Positions 1 to 8,194 of a stretch of DNA of 41,139 nucleotides are shown here, one piece after another (position 1 is the stretch's first letter; every line of letters starts with the position of its first letter). This stretch comes from Prevotella sp. (lineage in GTDB: Bacteria; Bacteroidota; Bacteroidia; Bacteroidales; Bacteroidaceae): positions 1-41,139 of the forward strand of contig JAGCPK010000154.1 of NCBI GenBank assembly GCA_017965725.1, written 5' to 3'. Under the pieces are notes generated by a model. It was not told the origin of the DNA. It made no database searches and was given only the letters and a program-made list of their open reading frames with translations. The translations under genes and the position numbers were made by a program.

Positions 1-237
1 GGAGAGAGTGGCATTACTGTTACGCTGAATGGGGATGAAGCCTCTGATAGGGGCTTGAGCCAAGATCAGTCGTGGACGGTTGAGGTTCGAAGTGCCACAA
101 CGGGCCAGTTGATGGCAACGCAGTCATCGACGAGCCGCTCTGAAACAATTTCCACCGCAGGATGGCCGAAGGGCATATACATTGTCAAGGTAACCGTTGG
201 CAAGGAGGTTCTGACAGAAAAGGTTGTTGTGAAATAA
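1..237 (+). CDS. C-terminal end of a secreted protein with T9SS-like sorting tail (5' truncated)
   Basis: The reading frame is open from the first base of the window to the TAA at 235-237, so only the last 78 residues of a larger protein are present. They have the shape of a type A C-terminal sorting domain of the type IX secretion system: a beta-rich stretch (WTVEVRSATTGQLMATQ), a conserved Gly-aromatic turn (PKGIYIVKVTV) and a short basic last strand ending in EKVVVK. In Bacteroidetes such tails direct outer-membrane export and are cleaved off. A TTG at 55 could be read as a start, but nothing supports it and the frame continues upstream. The function of the missing N-terminal part cannot be read. 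A hairpin terminator follows at 284-388. Confidence 0.75.
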   Translation, partial: GESGITVTLNGDEASDRGLSQDQSWTVEVRSATTGQLMATQSSTSRSETISTAGWPKGIYIVKVTVGKEVLTEKVVVK

Positions 238-283
238 GATAGTAAATAGTTCCTTGCGCGTATGCGTTAGTAGGGATATGCAG

Positions 284-388
284 AAAAGAAGCGGCCCTTG
301 TGACCCTTCCGACCCCCAAGTTCTTCGAAGAGTGAAATGGCAGAATAGAGTTTAGGGGTCACGAGGGCCGGAAGGGTCGCTTCTTTTT
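284..388 (+). terminator. Long imperfect hairpin terminator with two alternative pairings
   Basis: AAAAGAAGCG (284-293) pairs with CGCTTCTTTT (378-387), which runs into a T tract (384-388). Inside it two pairings compete: 294-306 with 356-368 (GGGTCAC against GTGACCC, one G-U), or 303-310 (ACCCTTCC) with 370-377 (GGAAGGGT). It follows the plus-strand gene ending at 237, and its A-rich left arm would also give a U tract on the minus strand. Confidence 0.65.
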
Positions 389-480
389 GGAGTATTACAA
401 CTATATAGGTAGATGCATGGGTAGGTTATTACATATAGCCCCAAAAGTAGGCTGAAATTTATCAAAAACAGGCCGAAATC

Positions 481-521
481 AAAAAATATCAGCCTGATAT
501 TTTATAAAATCAGGCTGATAT
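481..521 (-). terminator. Intrinsic terminator of the TonB receptor operon
   Basis: ATATCAGCCTGAT (486-498) and ATCAGGCTGATAT (509-521) form a perfect 13-base stem with a 10-base AT loop. Read on the minus strand, the stem is followed by ATATTTTTT from the A run at 481-486. It lies about 85 bases downstream of the stop of the minus-strand gene ending at 606. Confidence 0.8.
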
Positions 522-605
522 CATTCATTTTCTGTCACCATGTGATGAGCGTTGTTCTTTACTCTTCACTATCACCTGTGACTTCTTCCGTTAAACAAAT
601 TTTCA

Positions 606-1886
606 TTAATACTGAGAAACAGACGGGAATTCATACACCAGATACTGGACGTTGGGGTCTGTCGGATAGTTGGTGAGTCGTCCAGTGCGTGAGACAAACG
701 ACAGTATGCCATTATAGATGCCATTACCAAATGTGTATTGATCACCGTAGATATTGATATAGTGAATACGACGGGCGTCGTAGTTCAACAGTTGTTCTGC
801 GTCGAAGACGGGCATACCATCGATGAGCACCAGTGTCGGAAGAGTCGTATTGTAGGGGTCTTGCTCTTTACGGACAAACATCTGTGTTACACCATTGACC
901 TTCCTGTGATTGACGCAACTCACATATTCGATAAGCACCTCACGGATGGTGTGGAACTGACGGTACTCGTCAAGATTATAGGTCAGATAAGGTTTGGTGC
1001 CAAGCACTGTTTCATCATAGTCTAATGGTACGACATCTTCTGCCGTGTCATCAGAAAAATCACCCAGTTTTATTTCATGCTTGGCAGGTGCAATGGCTAT
1101 CTGATGCCGTTGCATGTCCATGGAGCGGGCTTCCACCTCGCTGCGCTTATAATGGAACACGAGATGCGGGAGACGCTTGGGGAGCAAGGTGACAAAAGGA
1201 CTGATCATCTCGATAGGCAGACTAACGCCTGTGGATGATGCTGCAGAGAGCACTAACGGTTGCTTGCCTTGAATGCCGTAGGTGTAGAAGACGGCAGTGG
1301 AGTCATCCTCCATCTTCCCCTCAAAATAATGTATCTGTTTTCCTATGATGGCTAAGGAAGGGATAATCTGACTGCTCTTGAAGATATGGCCGTCATAGGC
1401 GTTTTTTATACGAGCCTTGATGATGTGGCCTTCCGTCTCGCGTACATCGGCATCCTTTACCAAAGTGGAGAAACTCGTCTCTTCGCCTGTCTGCGGATAA
1501 CTCAGGGAGTCGGGATGCGTGATCCTGACCCATTCAATGTCGTCGTCCTCGCTCTTGCGAAGGGGATTGACGACAGCGACAAGTTGTTGAGACACCCTGA
1601 TGTTGTGGCGAGTATAGACTGACAATACATAATACCCGCTATGGAGGTTGGAAGGCAGTTCGATAATGCCAGTTCCCGTTCCCTCCTTGACACTTAACAC
1701 GGTACCAGCCGCCAGACCATACGTGTCACACAGTTCTGCGTAGGCTATCAGGGCATTGTCAGCAGTCACGCTGACTTTCATCGCCTCACCGGCAAGATAC
1801 CAGGTGCGGTCTGTCTCAATACTTGCGGCAAAGGTGCTCAGGGAAAGCACCAATGCTGCTATCAGTGACATTATTCTGCTATTCAT
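606..1886 (-). CDS. Secreted MG2-like / TonB-plug-like protein without a barrel
   Basis: Predicted 426-residue exported protein. A signal peptide (LIAALVLSLSTFAAS) is followed by an MG2-like macroglobulin segment starting at about residue 24 (ETDRTWYLAGEAMKV). The last 85 residues look like the plug domain of a TonB-dependent receptor: TLVLIDGMPVFD, then YINIYGDQYTFGNGIYNGIL and SFVSRTG. No beta-barrel follows, so this is a soluble plug-like module. The start is ambiguous: in-frame ATGs lie at 1967, 1910, 1892 and 1886. I chose 1886 because it gives an 8-base overlap with the upstream gene and a standard signal peptide, and because AAAGCAATGAAAATGAA there matches AAAGCAATAAAGATGAA at the amylase start. 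It is third in an operon with a receptor and a DUF4249 lipoprotein, so a role in that uptake system is inferred. The substrate is unknown. Confidence 0.75.
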   Translation of the reverse strand: MNSRIMSLIAALVLSLSTFAASIETDRTWYLAGEAMKVSVTADNALIAYAELCDTYGLAAGTVLSVKEGTGTGIIELPSNLHSGYYVLSVYTRHNIRVSQQLVAVVNPLRKSEDDDIEWVRITHPDSLSYPQTGEETSFSTLVKDADVRETEGHIIKARIKNAYDGHIFKSSQIIPSLAIIGKQIHYFEGKMEDDSTAVFYTYGIQGKQPLVLSAASSTGVSLPIEMISPFVTLLPKRLPHLVFHYKRSEVEARSMDMQRHQIAIAPAKHEIKLGDFSDDTAEDVVPLDYDETVLGTKPYLTYNLDEYRQFHTIREVLIEYVSCVNHRKVNGVTQMFVRKEQDPYNTTLPTLVLIDGMPVFDAEQLLNYDARRIHYINIYGDQYTFGNGIYNGILSFVSRTGRLTNYPTDPNVQYLVYEFPSVSQY

Positions 1887-3084
1887 TTTCATTGCTTTCA
1901 TCATCATCATCTTCTTCTTGTGGCCAAAAATCGGGTTTTTCGATATATGCTCCTTTGAATCTGACATCGAGTTGGAAATCGTATGCCCATGCCGTCTTCA
2001 CTACAAGAACCCCTTTATCATAGCCTTCATCCCATTCGCACAGGTACATGCCTTTCTCTACCATCTGGCAACAACCTTCATCGCCTAAGTTTTTGAACCA
2101 TACACGGGTATCCTCTCGCTGAGGACGGTATATGGAGAAATCTTTGGCATTGAGGAAGAACCGGTATTCACTCGTATTCAACGAGCAGCCAACAAAACCG
2201 ATCACACGCTTGTTTGACGTGAGACAATGGATATTGGTTGGCAGGGCAGACGGTTGTGGCGTGAACAGTCCTCCCATCTCTGAACCAGCCTGACGCCGTG
2301 CCAGTTCATACTCGTACTCTGCCTTTGTGATGGCACGTTGATAGACCATACCGCTATACATGTAATAGACACGCTCATCGCTACGGTCTATGTCGTATAG
2401 TTTGAGTCTCTGGATGTGCTGACCATCGTAATTGGTGCTAGCGCCAACCATGATCGTCGAGCCTGTCGCATCTTTCCATCCAACCTCAGGAAAGAGGTTG
2501 TTCTGAAACACGCGCTTCATTGTTTCTGTGTCGAAATACATGTGGGTCGAATAGTCGGAATGTACTTCCCACGTCTCGTCGTATGTCCACGAATAGTAAT
2601 TCGTCTGATTAGGATCAAAAGGTGTGTCGGGAGTGATGAGCACATCGATACTGCTTTCCGGTGTGTCCTGCGTCCCACTTACGTTAGCGATAGCCTCGGT
2701 ACGCAGAGGTTTCTGAGGTTCAGACTCATAGACCTCACCGTCATACTCAATATGCAGATAGTATTCCACATCAGGAGAGAGGGCGTCAATCCAGCAGGTG
2801 TAATATCCGCTGTTTTCCTGCGTCGTCATGTATTCAGAACCGTCGTTTCCGCATATAGAGACTTTTGCTCCCCATACTATGTTATGTTCATAGGTAGAAT
2901 TGAGACCCTGTGTATGTGACAGCGTAAACTTGTTCATTCTGTTAGCACATATCGAGCCTTCAACAACAAGTAAGTTGGAATCTTCGTCAGGAACATCTGC
3001 TTCAAATTCTTCAATACAGCCCGACAGTGAAATGCCTGTCAGGAGACAAAGCACAAAATATATCGATTTTATCAGTTTCATCAT
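1879..3084 (-). CDS. DUF4249 family outer-membrane lipoprotein
   Basis: A 401-residue lipoprotein precursor: hydrophobic signal, then lipobox LSGC with the modified Cys at residue 23, then an acidic tether (IEEFEADVPDEDS). The following beta-rich region (LLVVEGSICANRMNKFTLS, VWGAKVSICGNDG, YYTCWIDALSPDVEYYLHIEY) matches the Bacteroidetes DUF4249 family. That family is usually encoded next to a TonB-dependent receptor and is thought to be its surface lipoprotein partner. Here the receptor stop is 3 bases upstream and the MG2/plug-like gene overlaps its 3' end, so the three are surely co-transcribed. Two ATG codons open the gene (3084 and 3081). The C-terminus is very acidic. The ligand cannot be deduced. 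Confidence 0.85.
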   Translation of the reverse strand: MMKLIKSIYFVLCLLTGISLSGCIEEFEADVPDEDSNLLVVEGSICANRMNKFTLSHTQGLNSTYEHNIVWGAKVSICGNDGSEYMTTQENSGYYTCWIDALSPDVEYYLHIEYDGEVYESEPQKPLRTEAIANVSGTQDTPESSIDVLITPDTPFDPNQTNYYSWTYDETWEVHSDYSTHMYFDTETMKRVFQNNLFPEVGWKDATGSTIMVGASTNYDGQHIQRLKLYDIDRSDERVYYMYSGMVYQRAITKAEYEYELARRQAGSEMGGLFTPQPSALPTNIHCLTSNKRVIGFVGCSLNTSEYRFFLNAKDFSIYRPQREDTRVWFKNLGDEGCCQMVEKGMYLCEWDEGYDKGVLVVKTAWAYDFQLDVRFKGAYIEKPDFWPQEEDDDDESNENE

Positions 3085-3087
3085 ATC

Positions 3088-6054
3088 TTAGTTGAATCGT
3101 ATATTAAGTGAGACATAAGGAATGGCAGTGCCAAACACAGAGAGTTTATATCCCTTTATATCCTCACCCTCGGTGACATAATAGACATTATAGGCATTTT
3201 TGCGAGCAAGGGCATTATACACACCTATGGAGAAAGACGTATGAAGGAATGAAGTCAACTTATGAGTCGGCTCAATATTAAACGCAAGGTCCAAGCGCAT
3301 GTAGTCAGGAATACGGTATTTGTTGCGGTCTGTATAGTACGGCATGTATTTCTTATTATACGAGTCGTAGTATTTTCCGGCTGGCAGTGTCGTCGGACGA
3401 CCTGTGGCATAGTTGAAGTTGCTGGAAAGGCTATATCTCTCGGTAAACTTAAAGTTGAGCACAGCCTTCACCTCATGAGGCCTGTCGTATTCGGAAGGAT
3501 ACCAGTCGCCATTGTTCAGAGGCACTGCTACCCGCTTGTCATCCTGGCGGAGCAAAGAGCGTGCGAAGGTATAACTCACCCATCCATTCAACCTGCCTAT
3601 AGGCTTCTTCGCCTGAAGTTCTATGCCGTATGCTTGTCCCTTGGTTGAGATCACGTCGGTCTCAAGGTGATGGTTCATCAGCAGGACTGCGGAACTGCGG
3701 TAGTTGAGATAGTCGCTAATATGCTTGTAATAGACTTCCGCAGAGAACTCGTACTTCTTGCCGGCTGTCTCATGGTAGATACCAGCAGCCACCTGCCAGC
3801 CATTCTGCGGTTTGATATTATAGTCGGAGAGTTTCCAGATATCCGTCGGCGACATGATGGAAGTATTCGACACCTTATGGATGTACTGGCGCATCGTGTT
3901 GAAGCCTGCCTTTAAAGAAAGATTCTCCTTGAGGGAATAGCGAGCCGACAGACGTATCTCAGGCGCATGATAGGTCTTGATGATACCTGTCTCACTACGT
4001 GTCTCCAACAAAGTTGCTTCTGCAGGAAGTTCACCATCAGCATAAATATTCACGTCGCGAGGACCAAGCGCATTGAACATAGAATAGCGCAAACCGGCAG
4101 AAACCGTTAACTTATCTGTGAGCGAGCGTTCATAGTCAATATATACTGCGCTCTCCAACGCCTTTTCTTTCTGTAACTGATCTGTCTTGATGCATGACTC
4201 CTCACCGATAGGCTCATACTTACCACCCTGCACATCATAATGCTGCACGGAGAGACCATAAGAGAGAGATTCCTTTTCGGAAAGACGCTGACGGATATGT
4301 AACTTACCCCATAACTGGTCAATGCCGAAACTTAGTCGGGCAGCCATGGAAGCAGTGCCCCAGTCCTCATTGAAATAATCGTAGTGGTCAAGTCCGGCAG
4401 AAAGTGTTGCCGTCATATTTTCATTCAGGATAGAGCGCCACTCTGCAGAGATGTTACGGTTCTGATAGCCATAATTATCTTGTGAACTGAATGAGAACTT
4501 ATCCTTACTCCAATAGCCAAACACCTTGAGACGATGCATATTATTAATCCTCCATGTCAGTACGCCACCGAAATCATAGAAACTGGCAGAGCCGTTCTTG
4601 TAGCCACTATCCTCTGGTAATTTCTTGAGAATCCAGTCGCTATATGTTGTACGACCATTCAACAATAGCGATACATGATCCTTGACGACAGGTATCTCCA
4701 AATTCGCCTTACTGGTCAGCGCACCAATACTTGCCGAACCCGTAAACTTCTGCATGTTTGCCTCCTTTGAGGTTACTTTCAACACACTGCTGATCCTGCC
4801 ACCGTATTCGACAGGAATACTCGACTTGAACAATTCCACATCCTCAACCGCGTCGGAGTTGAACGACGTGAACAGTCCGAAAAGGTGTGACGGATTATAT
4901 ACTGTCCCGCCATTGAAAAGTATCAGGTTCTGGTCGGTGGCACCGCCTCGCACATTATAGCCGCTTGAAGCCTCTCCAACGGTAGTGACACCTGGCAGCG
5001 TAAGTACGATCTTCATGATATCTGACTCGCCAAAGGCAGATGGGATGTTCTTCAGTATCTGAGGCTTAAACTTCTCGGAACCCATCGTTATGCTATTCAC
5101 TGCCGACTGACGTCCACCAACAACGACGATCTCGTCAAGTTCCTGATCATCGGAGATACTTGCCCTTGCTTTCTTCACACCTGGTACCACATAGACCTTG
5201 GTCTTATCCGACCCCACCATGGACAATGTATCGCTATCAAGAACGGGAATACCGGTGATGAGGGATTCAGAGGTGAGAGGTGAGGGGTGAGAGGTGAGAG
5301 AAATGTCTGCTGCTGGAGTATTCCCTCCTTGGTATTCTCTTACCTCTTGTCCCTTACCTCTTACCTCTATATCCATCGGTGAGCCCTTCACGCTCCCAAT
5401 CACTTTTGTAAGACTTCTCTCACGCTCACTCTTTGAGAAGGAAAGTCGATTCTGTTTTGCAAACTGCTTGATCTGTCTTTTCTGTTCAGGAAAGAGTTTC
5501 GCAACATCCGAAGCGCGCTTCACATGATACTTCTCTCCGTCGGGAGTAATTAGCGTATAATACTCGTTGGTACTGAGTAACTTTTGAGATTTTTTTCCTC
5601 CAAAATAGTTTTCACCACTATAAACCTTCCATACACTATGATAAAGACGAATGCCATTAGTGCTTCCATCACAAAGCAGAGACGCAAATCGTGTGCTATC
5701 CTCTGGATCATGCACATATCTGTGCCCATCCATCTCAAACCAGTCGATGTAATCTTGCTCAGGCAGACAAAAAACACTTCCCACAGGAGAGAGGACAACA
5801 ACTCTCTGTTTCAGTTGGTCAAAACGGAGTTGAACGTCGTCATAGACCACACCATAATAACTGATGCGGCCTTTATACATTCTTGTGTTGTCCCCATAAT
5901 ATGGGATATTATGCCACAATGTTGTTTGGTACTGTGGTTCAACAGACCCTATATACAGGCGAGCATAATCAGCAGCGGAGGGGAAGTACCCCTGAGCCCC
6001 AACATTCTGTATGACGAACATCATACAGACAAATACCAATATATATTTTTTCAT
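3088..6054 (-). CDS. TonB-dependent outer-membrane receptor
   Basis: Predicted 988-residue receptor taking up an unknown ligand across the outer membrane with TonB energy. It has a signal peptide (MKKYILVFVCMMFVIQNVGAQ), an N-terminal extension of about 285 residues unlike the usual carboxypeptidase-like domain, a possible TonB-box region near residue 310 (ELDEIVVVGG), and a plug domain at about 330-440 (SGYNVRGGATDQNLILFNG; VELFKSSIPVEYGGRISSV). A barrel follows and ends in an aromatic-terminated strand (YVSLNIRFN). The start at 6054 puts the initiator directly before the signal peptide; the ATG at 6072 would add six residues. It heads the receptor, DUF4249, MG2/plug-like operon. Residues 229-262 are encoded by a palindromic repeat (5270-5367), so this part of the extension is probably a tolerated insertion. 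Confidence 0.9.
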   Translation of the reverse strand: MKKYILVFVCMMFVIQNVGAQGYFPSAADYARLYIGSVEPQYQTTLWHNIPYYGDNTRMYKGRISYYGVVYDDVQLRFDQLKQRVVVLSPVGSVFCLPEQDYIDWFEMDGHRYVHDPEDSTRFASLLCDGSTNGIRLYHSVWKVYSGENYFGGKKSQKLLSTNEYYTLITPDGEKYHVKRASDVAKLFPEQKRQIKQFAKQNRLSFSKSERERSLTKVIGSVKGSPMDIEVRGKGQEVREYQGGNTPAADISLTSHPSPLTSESLITGIPVLDSDTLSMVGSDKTKVYVVPGVKKARASISDDQELDEIVVVGGRQSAVNSITMGSEKFKPQILKNIPSAFGESDIMKIVLTLPGVTTVGEASSGYNVRGGATDQNLILFNGGTVYNPSHLFGLFTSFNSDAVEDVELFKSSIPVEYGGRISSVLKVTSKEANMQKFTGSASIGALTSKANLEIPVVKDHVSLLLNGRTTYSDWILKKLPEDSGYKNGSASFYDFGGVLTWRINNMHRLKVFGYWSKDKFSFSSQDNYGYQNRNISAEWRSILNENMTATLSAGLDHYDYFNEDWGTASMAARLSFGIDQLWGKLHIRQRLSEKESLSYGLSVQHYDVQGGKYEPIGEESCIKTDQLQKEKALESAVYIDYERSLTDKLTVSAGLRYSMFNALGPRDVNIYADGELPAEATLLETRSETGIIKTYHAPEIRLSARYSLKENLSLKAGFNTMRQYIHKVSNTSIMSPTDIWKLSDYNIKPQNGWQVAAGIYHETAGKKYEFSAEVYYKHISDYLNYRSSAVLLMNHHLETDVISTKGQAYGIELQAKKPIGRLNGWVSYTFARSLLRQDDKRVAVPLNNGDWYPSEYDRPHEVKAVLNFKFTERYSLSSNFNYATGRPTTLPAGKYYDSYNKKYMPYYTDRNKYRIPDYMRLDLAFNIEPTHKLTSFLHTSFSIGVYNALARKNAYNVYYVTEGEDIKGYKLSVFGTAIPYVSLNIRFN
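5270..5367. repeat. Palindromic GAGGTGAGAGGTGAG-type repeat inside a coding sequence
   Basis: A purine-rich arm built from GAGGTGAGAGGTGAG units (5270-5300) and a pyrimidine-rich arm (5337-5367) are inverted copies, 25 of 31 positions matching, separated by 36 bases. The frame of the TonB receptor passes through without a stop, encoding a Gly/Arg/Glu-rich then Ser/Pro/Thr-rich segment. The look is that of a REP- or MITE-like element inserted in frame. Confidence 0.6.
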
Positions 6055-6118
6055 GCCTTTAAATTCGCTCACGATTTTTTCGTAAGCGTTTTTATTTGTC
6101 TTACTATCTATTTAATGG

Positions 6119-6126
6119 CAAAAGTA
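6119..6126 (-). promoter_or_regulatory. Candidate -7 promoter element for the TonB receptor operon
   Basis: The minus strand reads TACTTTTG, matching the Bacteroidetes TAnnTTTG element, 65 bases upstream of the receptor start. I see no good TTTG element upstream at the usual distance. Confidence 0.45.
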
Positions 6127-6170
6127 GTAAAAACTTGCATGAAAATGGAAAACTTTAACAAAGTTTCACT

Positions 6171-8000
6171 TTATCGGAGGACAACTTTCCGTTTGTTGAC
6201 GATATAGATGCCCTTGGGTAATTGCTGGAGGTTTCCGTCTGTGCGTACCAGTCGTCCGTCGAGGGTATAGACCTTCCCGTCACCGATAGTCTCTGTGAAC
6301 ACAGGACTGATGCCGGAACTGTAATTCTCCGTCACATCATCCACCAGATACTTTCCTTCACTGTTCTTGGTAGTGGTAATCTCGAAGAACTTGTCTTTGG
6401 TGACATTCGTGACATCGACTGTCTGCGGACTGCCAGAGCCTGTGCTGAACACGAAACTCACGGCATCATAATCCTCGTTGATAGTGTAGGTCTGCGTGTA
6501 CCATGTCTTGCCGCCCATCTCGGTGGTGCTCGTTACCTTGTCACCAGGCCAGTTGCCGTTCTTTGGCGCATGACTGCCGTCGCCACCCCACGTCCAGAAG
6601 TTCACACTGCTCCATTCTACCTGGTCTGCATTCACATGGACGGTGATGGTATAGGACTGGAAAGTGCTGGCCATAAATGTCGGATAGACGATGCTCTCTG
6701 GCTCAATGCCGCTGACGTAATAGACATAGTGGTAGCCGCTGAGGACTTTCTTCCATTCTGTACTTGTTGGCTCGTAACTGTCGGCTTTGGTGCCTACCAC
6801 GCAGAGCAACTTACCGTTGGTGCCTATGGTCTGCACGGCATAGTAGTCCTTGCTTGAGGCCATGTTGGTAGGCGTACTGGTATTAGTGATGCCCACGGCC
6901 TTACGTACTGCCACCATATTGGCAATATCCTGCTTATAGGCTTTCCAGTGGGTCAGGAAGACGCACGGCGTGCCGGGCATGGCTAACAGATAGGCATTGG
7001 CTGCCAGCGTGTCCTTCTTGATGGGATCCTGGGCGGCGTTAGCGCGTTTCTCCGTGTCGTGATTCTCTACAAAGGTAACGGCATACTGGCGATAGGCTCC
7101 GCTCTGATAGTCCTTGCTGACGAGGGGCCAGTTGCCATCGTTCTGCTTGCCGAGATAGGTCCAGTCGCCTTTGTTGATGGCGTTGCGCACAGTGTAGCGG
7201 AACTGGAAGTCGAAGGCGGCGCTGGTCTTATCTGTGCCGTCAATCCAGTTCTTGATGGTGTTGGAACTGTCCCAGCACTCACCAACGGAGAACTGCGGCT
7301 TGCTGTCTTCGTTATACATCTTTGTATAGGATGCACTGTAGCCTTTCACCATGTCGTAGCGGAAACCTGTATAGCCGAGGTCTTCCAATAGATACTTCAG
7401 GTAGGCTTTCACGCTCTTCTGCACGTTCTCGCTCTTGTGGTCGAGGTCGCGCATACCGTCCCAGCCTTCGCCAGTATCGTTGTTCGTGCTGAGACTGTAA
7501 CCGTTCTGTGTGGCCCATTTCTTCGTCTCACCGCCGTCATCGTTGGCACAGATGTCCGTCGATACCATCTCGTATGTCACACCATTGTAGGTTTCCTTCG
7601 GGAAATCTACCCAATTGCTTACGTTCTTGCGGTGGTTAATCACCACGTCGGCAATGGTGCCGATGCCCTTCTCTTTGAAGGTCTTGATCATCGAACGTAG
7701 TTCGGCCTCACTGCCGAAACTGCTGTTCTGGTTAAACCAGTACAGATCGTCATAGCCCATCGACGTGCCGCCACAGTTGCCGCTCTGAGGTACCCATACC
7801 AGGTCGAATGTGGTGGCCAGGTCGTCGGCCTGCTTTTCCAGTCGTGTCCACTGGGTGTCATTGAAGGAGTCCCAGAAGAAACCCTGAAGCATCACGCCAG
7901 GGTAATCCTGCGGCCAGCCTTGGGCGGTAGCAGTGATGAGTGAAAAGTGAATAGTAAATAGTAGTGCGAGTAGTCTCGCGAAACGTGTTGCCTTGTTCAT
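6171..8000 (-). CDS. Secreted GH13 alpha-amylase with starch-binding module and T9SS-like tail
   Basis: A 609-residue exported glycoside hydrolase family 13 enzyme, expected to cleave alpha-1,4 bonds in starch-like glucans. Motifs, numbered from the 8000 start: region I DVVINH (118-123), region II GFRYDMVKG with nucleophile Asp216, region III GECWD with acid/base Glu241, and region IV FVENHD with Asp315. The catalytic set is complete. At about 455-560 is a starch-binding module resembling CBM26 (FWTWGGDGSHAPKNGNWPGD). The last 35 residues (VYTLDGRLV, LPKGIYIVNKRKVVLR) look like a T9SS sorting tail, so surface or extracellular location is inferred. An ATG at 8024 has AAGGA close before it; I prefer 8000 because it starts the signal peptide. 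The signal-peptide core is encoded by a repeat-like TTTACTATTCACTTTTCACT tract. No susC/susD pair is adjacent. Confidence 0.9.
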   Translation of the reverse strand: MNKATRFARLLALLFTIHFSLITATAQGWPQDYPGVMLQGFFWDSFNDTQWTRLEKQADDLATTFDLVWVPQSGNCGGTSMGYDDLYWFNQNSSFGSEAELRSMIKTFKEKGIGTIADVVINHRKNVSNWVDFPKETYNGVTYEMVSTDICANDDGGETKKWATQNGYSLSTNNDTGEGWDGMRDLDHKSENVQKSVKAYLKYLLEDLGYTGFRYDMVKGYSASYTKMYNEDSKPQFSVGECWDSSNTIKNWIDGTDKTSAAFDFQFRYTVRNAINKGDWTYLGKQNDGNWPLVSKDYQSGAYRQYAVTFVENHDTEKRANAAQDPIKKDTLAANAYLLAMPGTPCVFLTHWKAYKQDIANMVAVRKAVGITNTSTPTNMASSKDYYAVQTIGTNGKLLCVVGTKADSYEPTSTEWKKVLSGYHYVYYVSGIEPESIVYPTFMASTFQSYTITVHVNADQVEWSSVNFWTWGGDGSHAPKNGNWPGDKVTSTTEMGGKTWYTQTYTINEDYDAVSFVFSTGSGSPQTVDVTNVTKDKFFEITTTKNSEGKYLVDDVTENYSSGISPVFTETIGDGKVYTLDGRLVRTDGNLQQLPKGIYIVNKRKVVLR

Positions 8001-8049
8001 CTTTATTGCTTTTAGTTGGTTCATTATCCTTGATTATTGATTTCTGGTG

Positions 8050-8057
8050 CAAAGATA
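8050..8057 (-). promoter_or_regulatory. Candidate -7 element for the amylase gene
   Basis: The minus strand reads TATCTTTG followed by CACC, matching TAnnTTTG, 50 bases upstream of the chosen start. It lies between the trpB terminator and the amylase, so the amylase is probably transcribed on its own. Confidence 0.55.
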
Positions 8058-8157
8058 AGCAAAAAGCAGACAGGTGATACTTCAATTGGCTATAAATATG
8101 CGAGTTATGTAGTGCAAACGGTTGCACATATAAATCACCGAGAATGTATATCCGTTT

Positions 8158-8190
8158 AAAAAAGAAGCCGAAAGTTTGACTTTCGGCTTC
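8158..8190 (-). terminator. Intrinsic terminator of trpB
   Basis: GAAGCCGAAAGT (8164-8175) and ACTTTCGGCTTC (8179-8190) form a perfect 12-base stem with a 3-base loop. On the minus strand six U residues (8163-8158) follow. It begins 4 bases after the trpB stop. Confidence 0.9.
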
Positions 8191-8194
8191 TAGA

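Larger units (their letters stand above)
238..605. other. Convergent intergenic region
   Basis: This 368-base gap separates a plus-strand gene end from a minus-strand operon end. It holds a long imperfect hairpin (284-388), a strong hairpin (486-521), and three short related direct copies of AGGCYGAAAT or AGGCTGATAT between about 450 and 520. I see no credible coding frame or RNA gene in it. Confidence 0.6.

Noticed and set aside
1887-1967. N-terminal extension of the MG2/plug-like protein from the ATG at 1967
   Set aside because: It would overlap the DUF4249 gene by 89 bases and place 27 charged residues before the signal peptide.
6148-6166. AAACTTT-AAC-AAAGTTT hairpin as the amylase terminator
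   Set aside because: The stem is only seven AT-rich pairs and no U tract follows on the minus strand.
6222-6857. 211-codon plus-strand open frame opposite the amylase
   Set aside because: It is antisense to a clear GH13 gene, has no domain-like pattern or promoter, and arises from the codon bias of the real gene.
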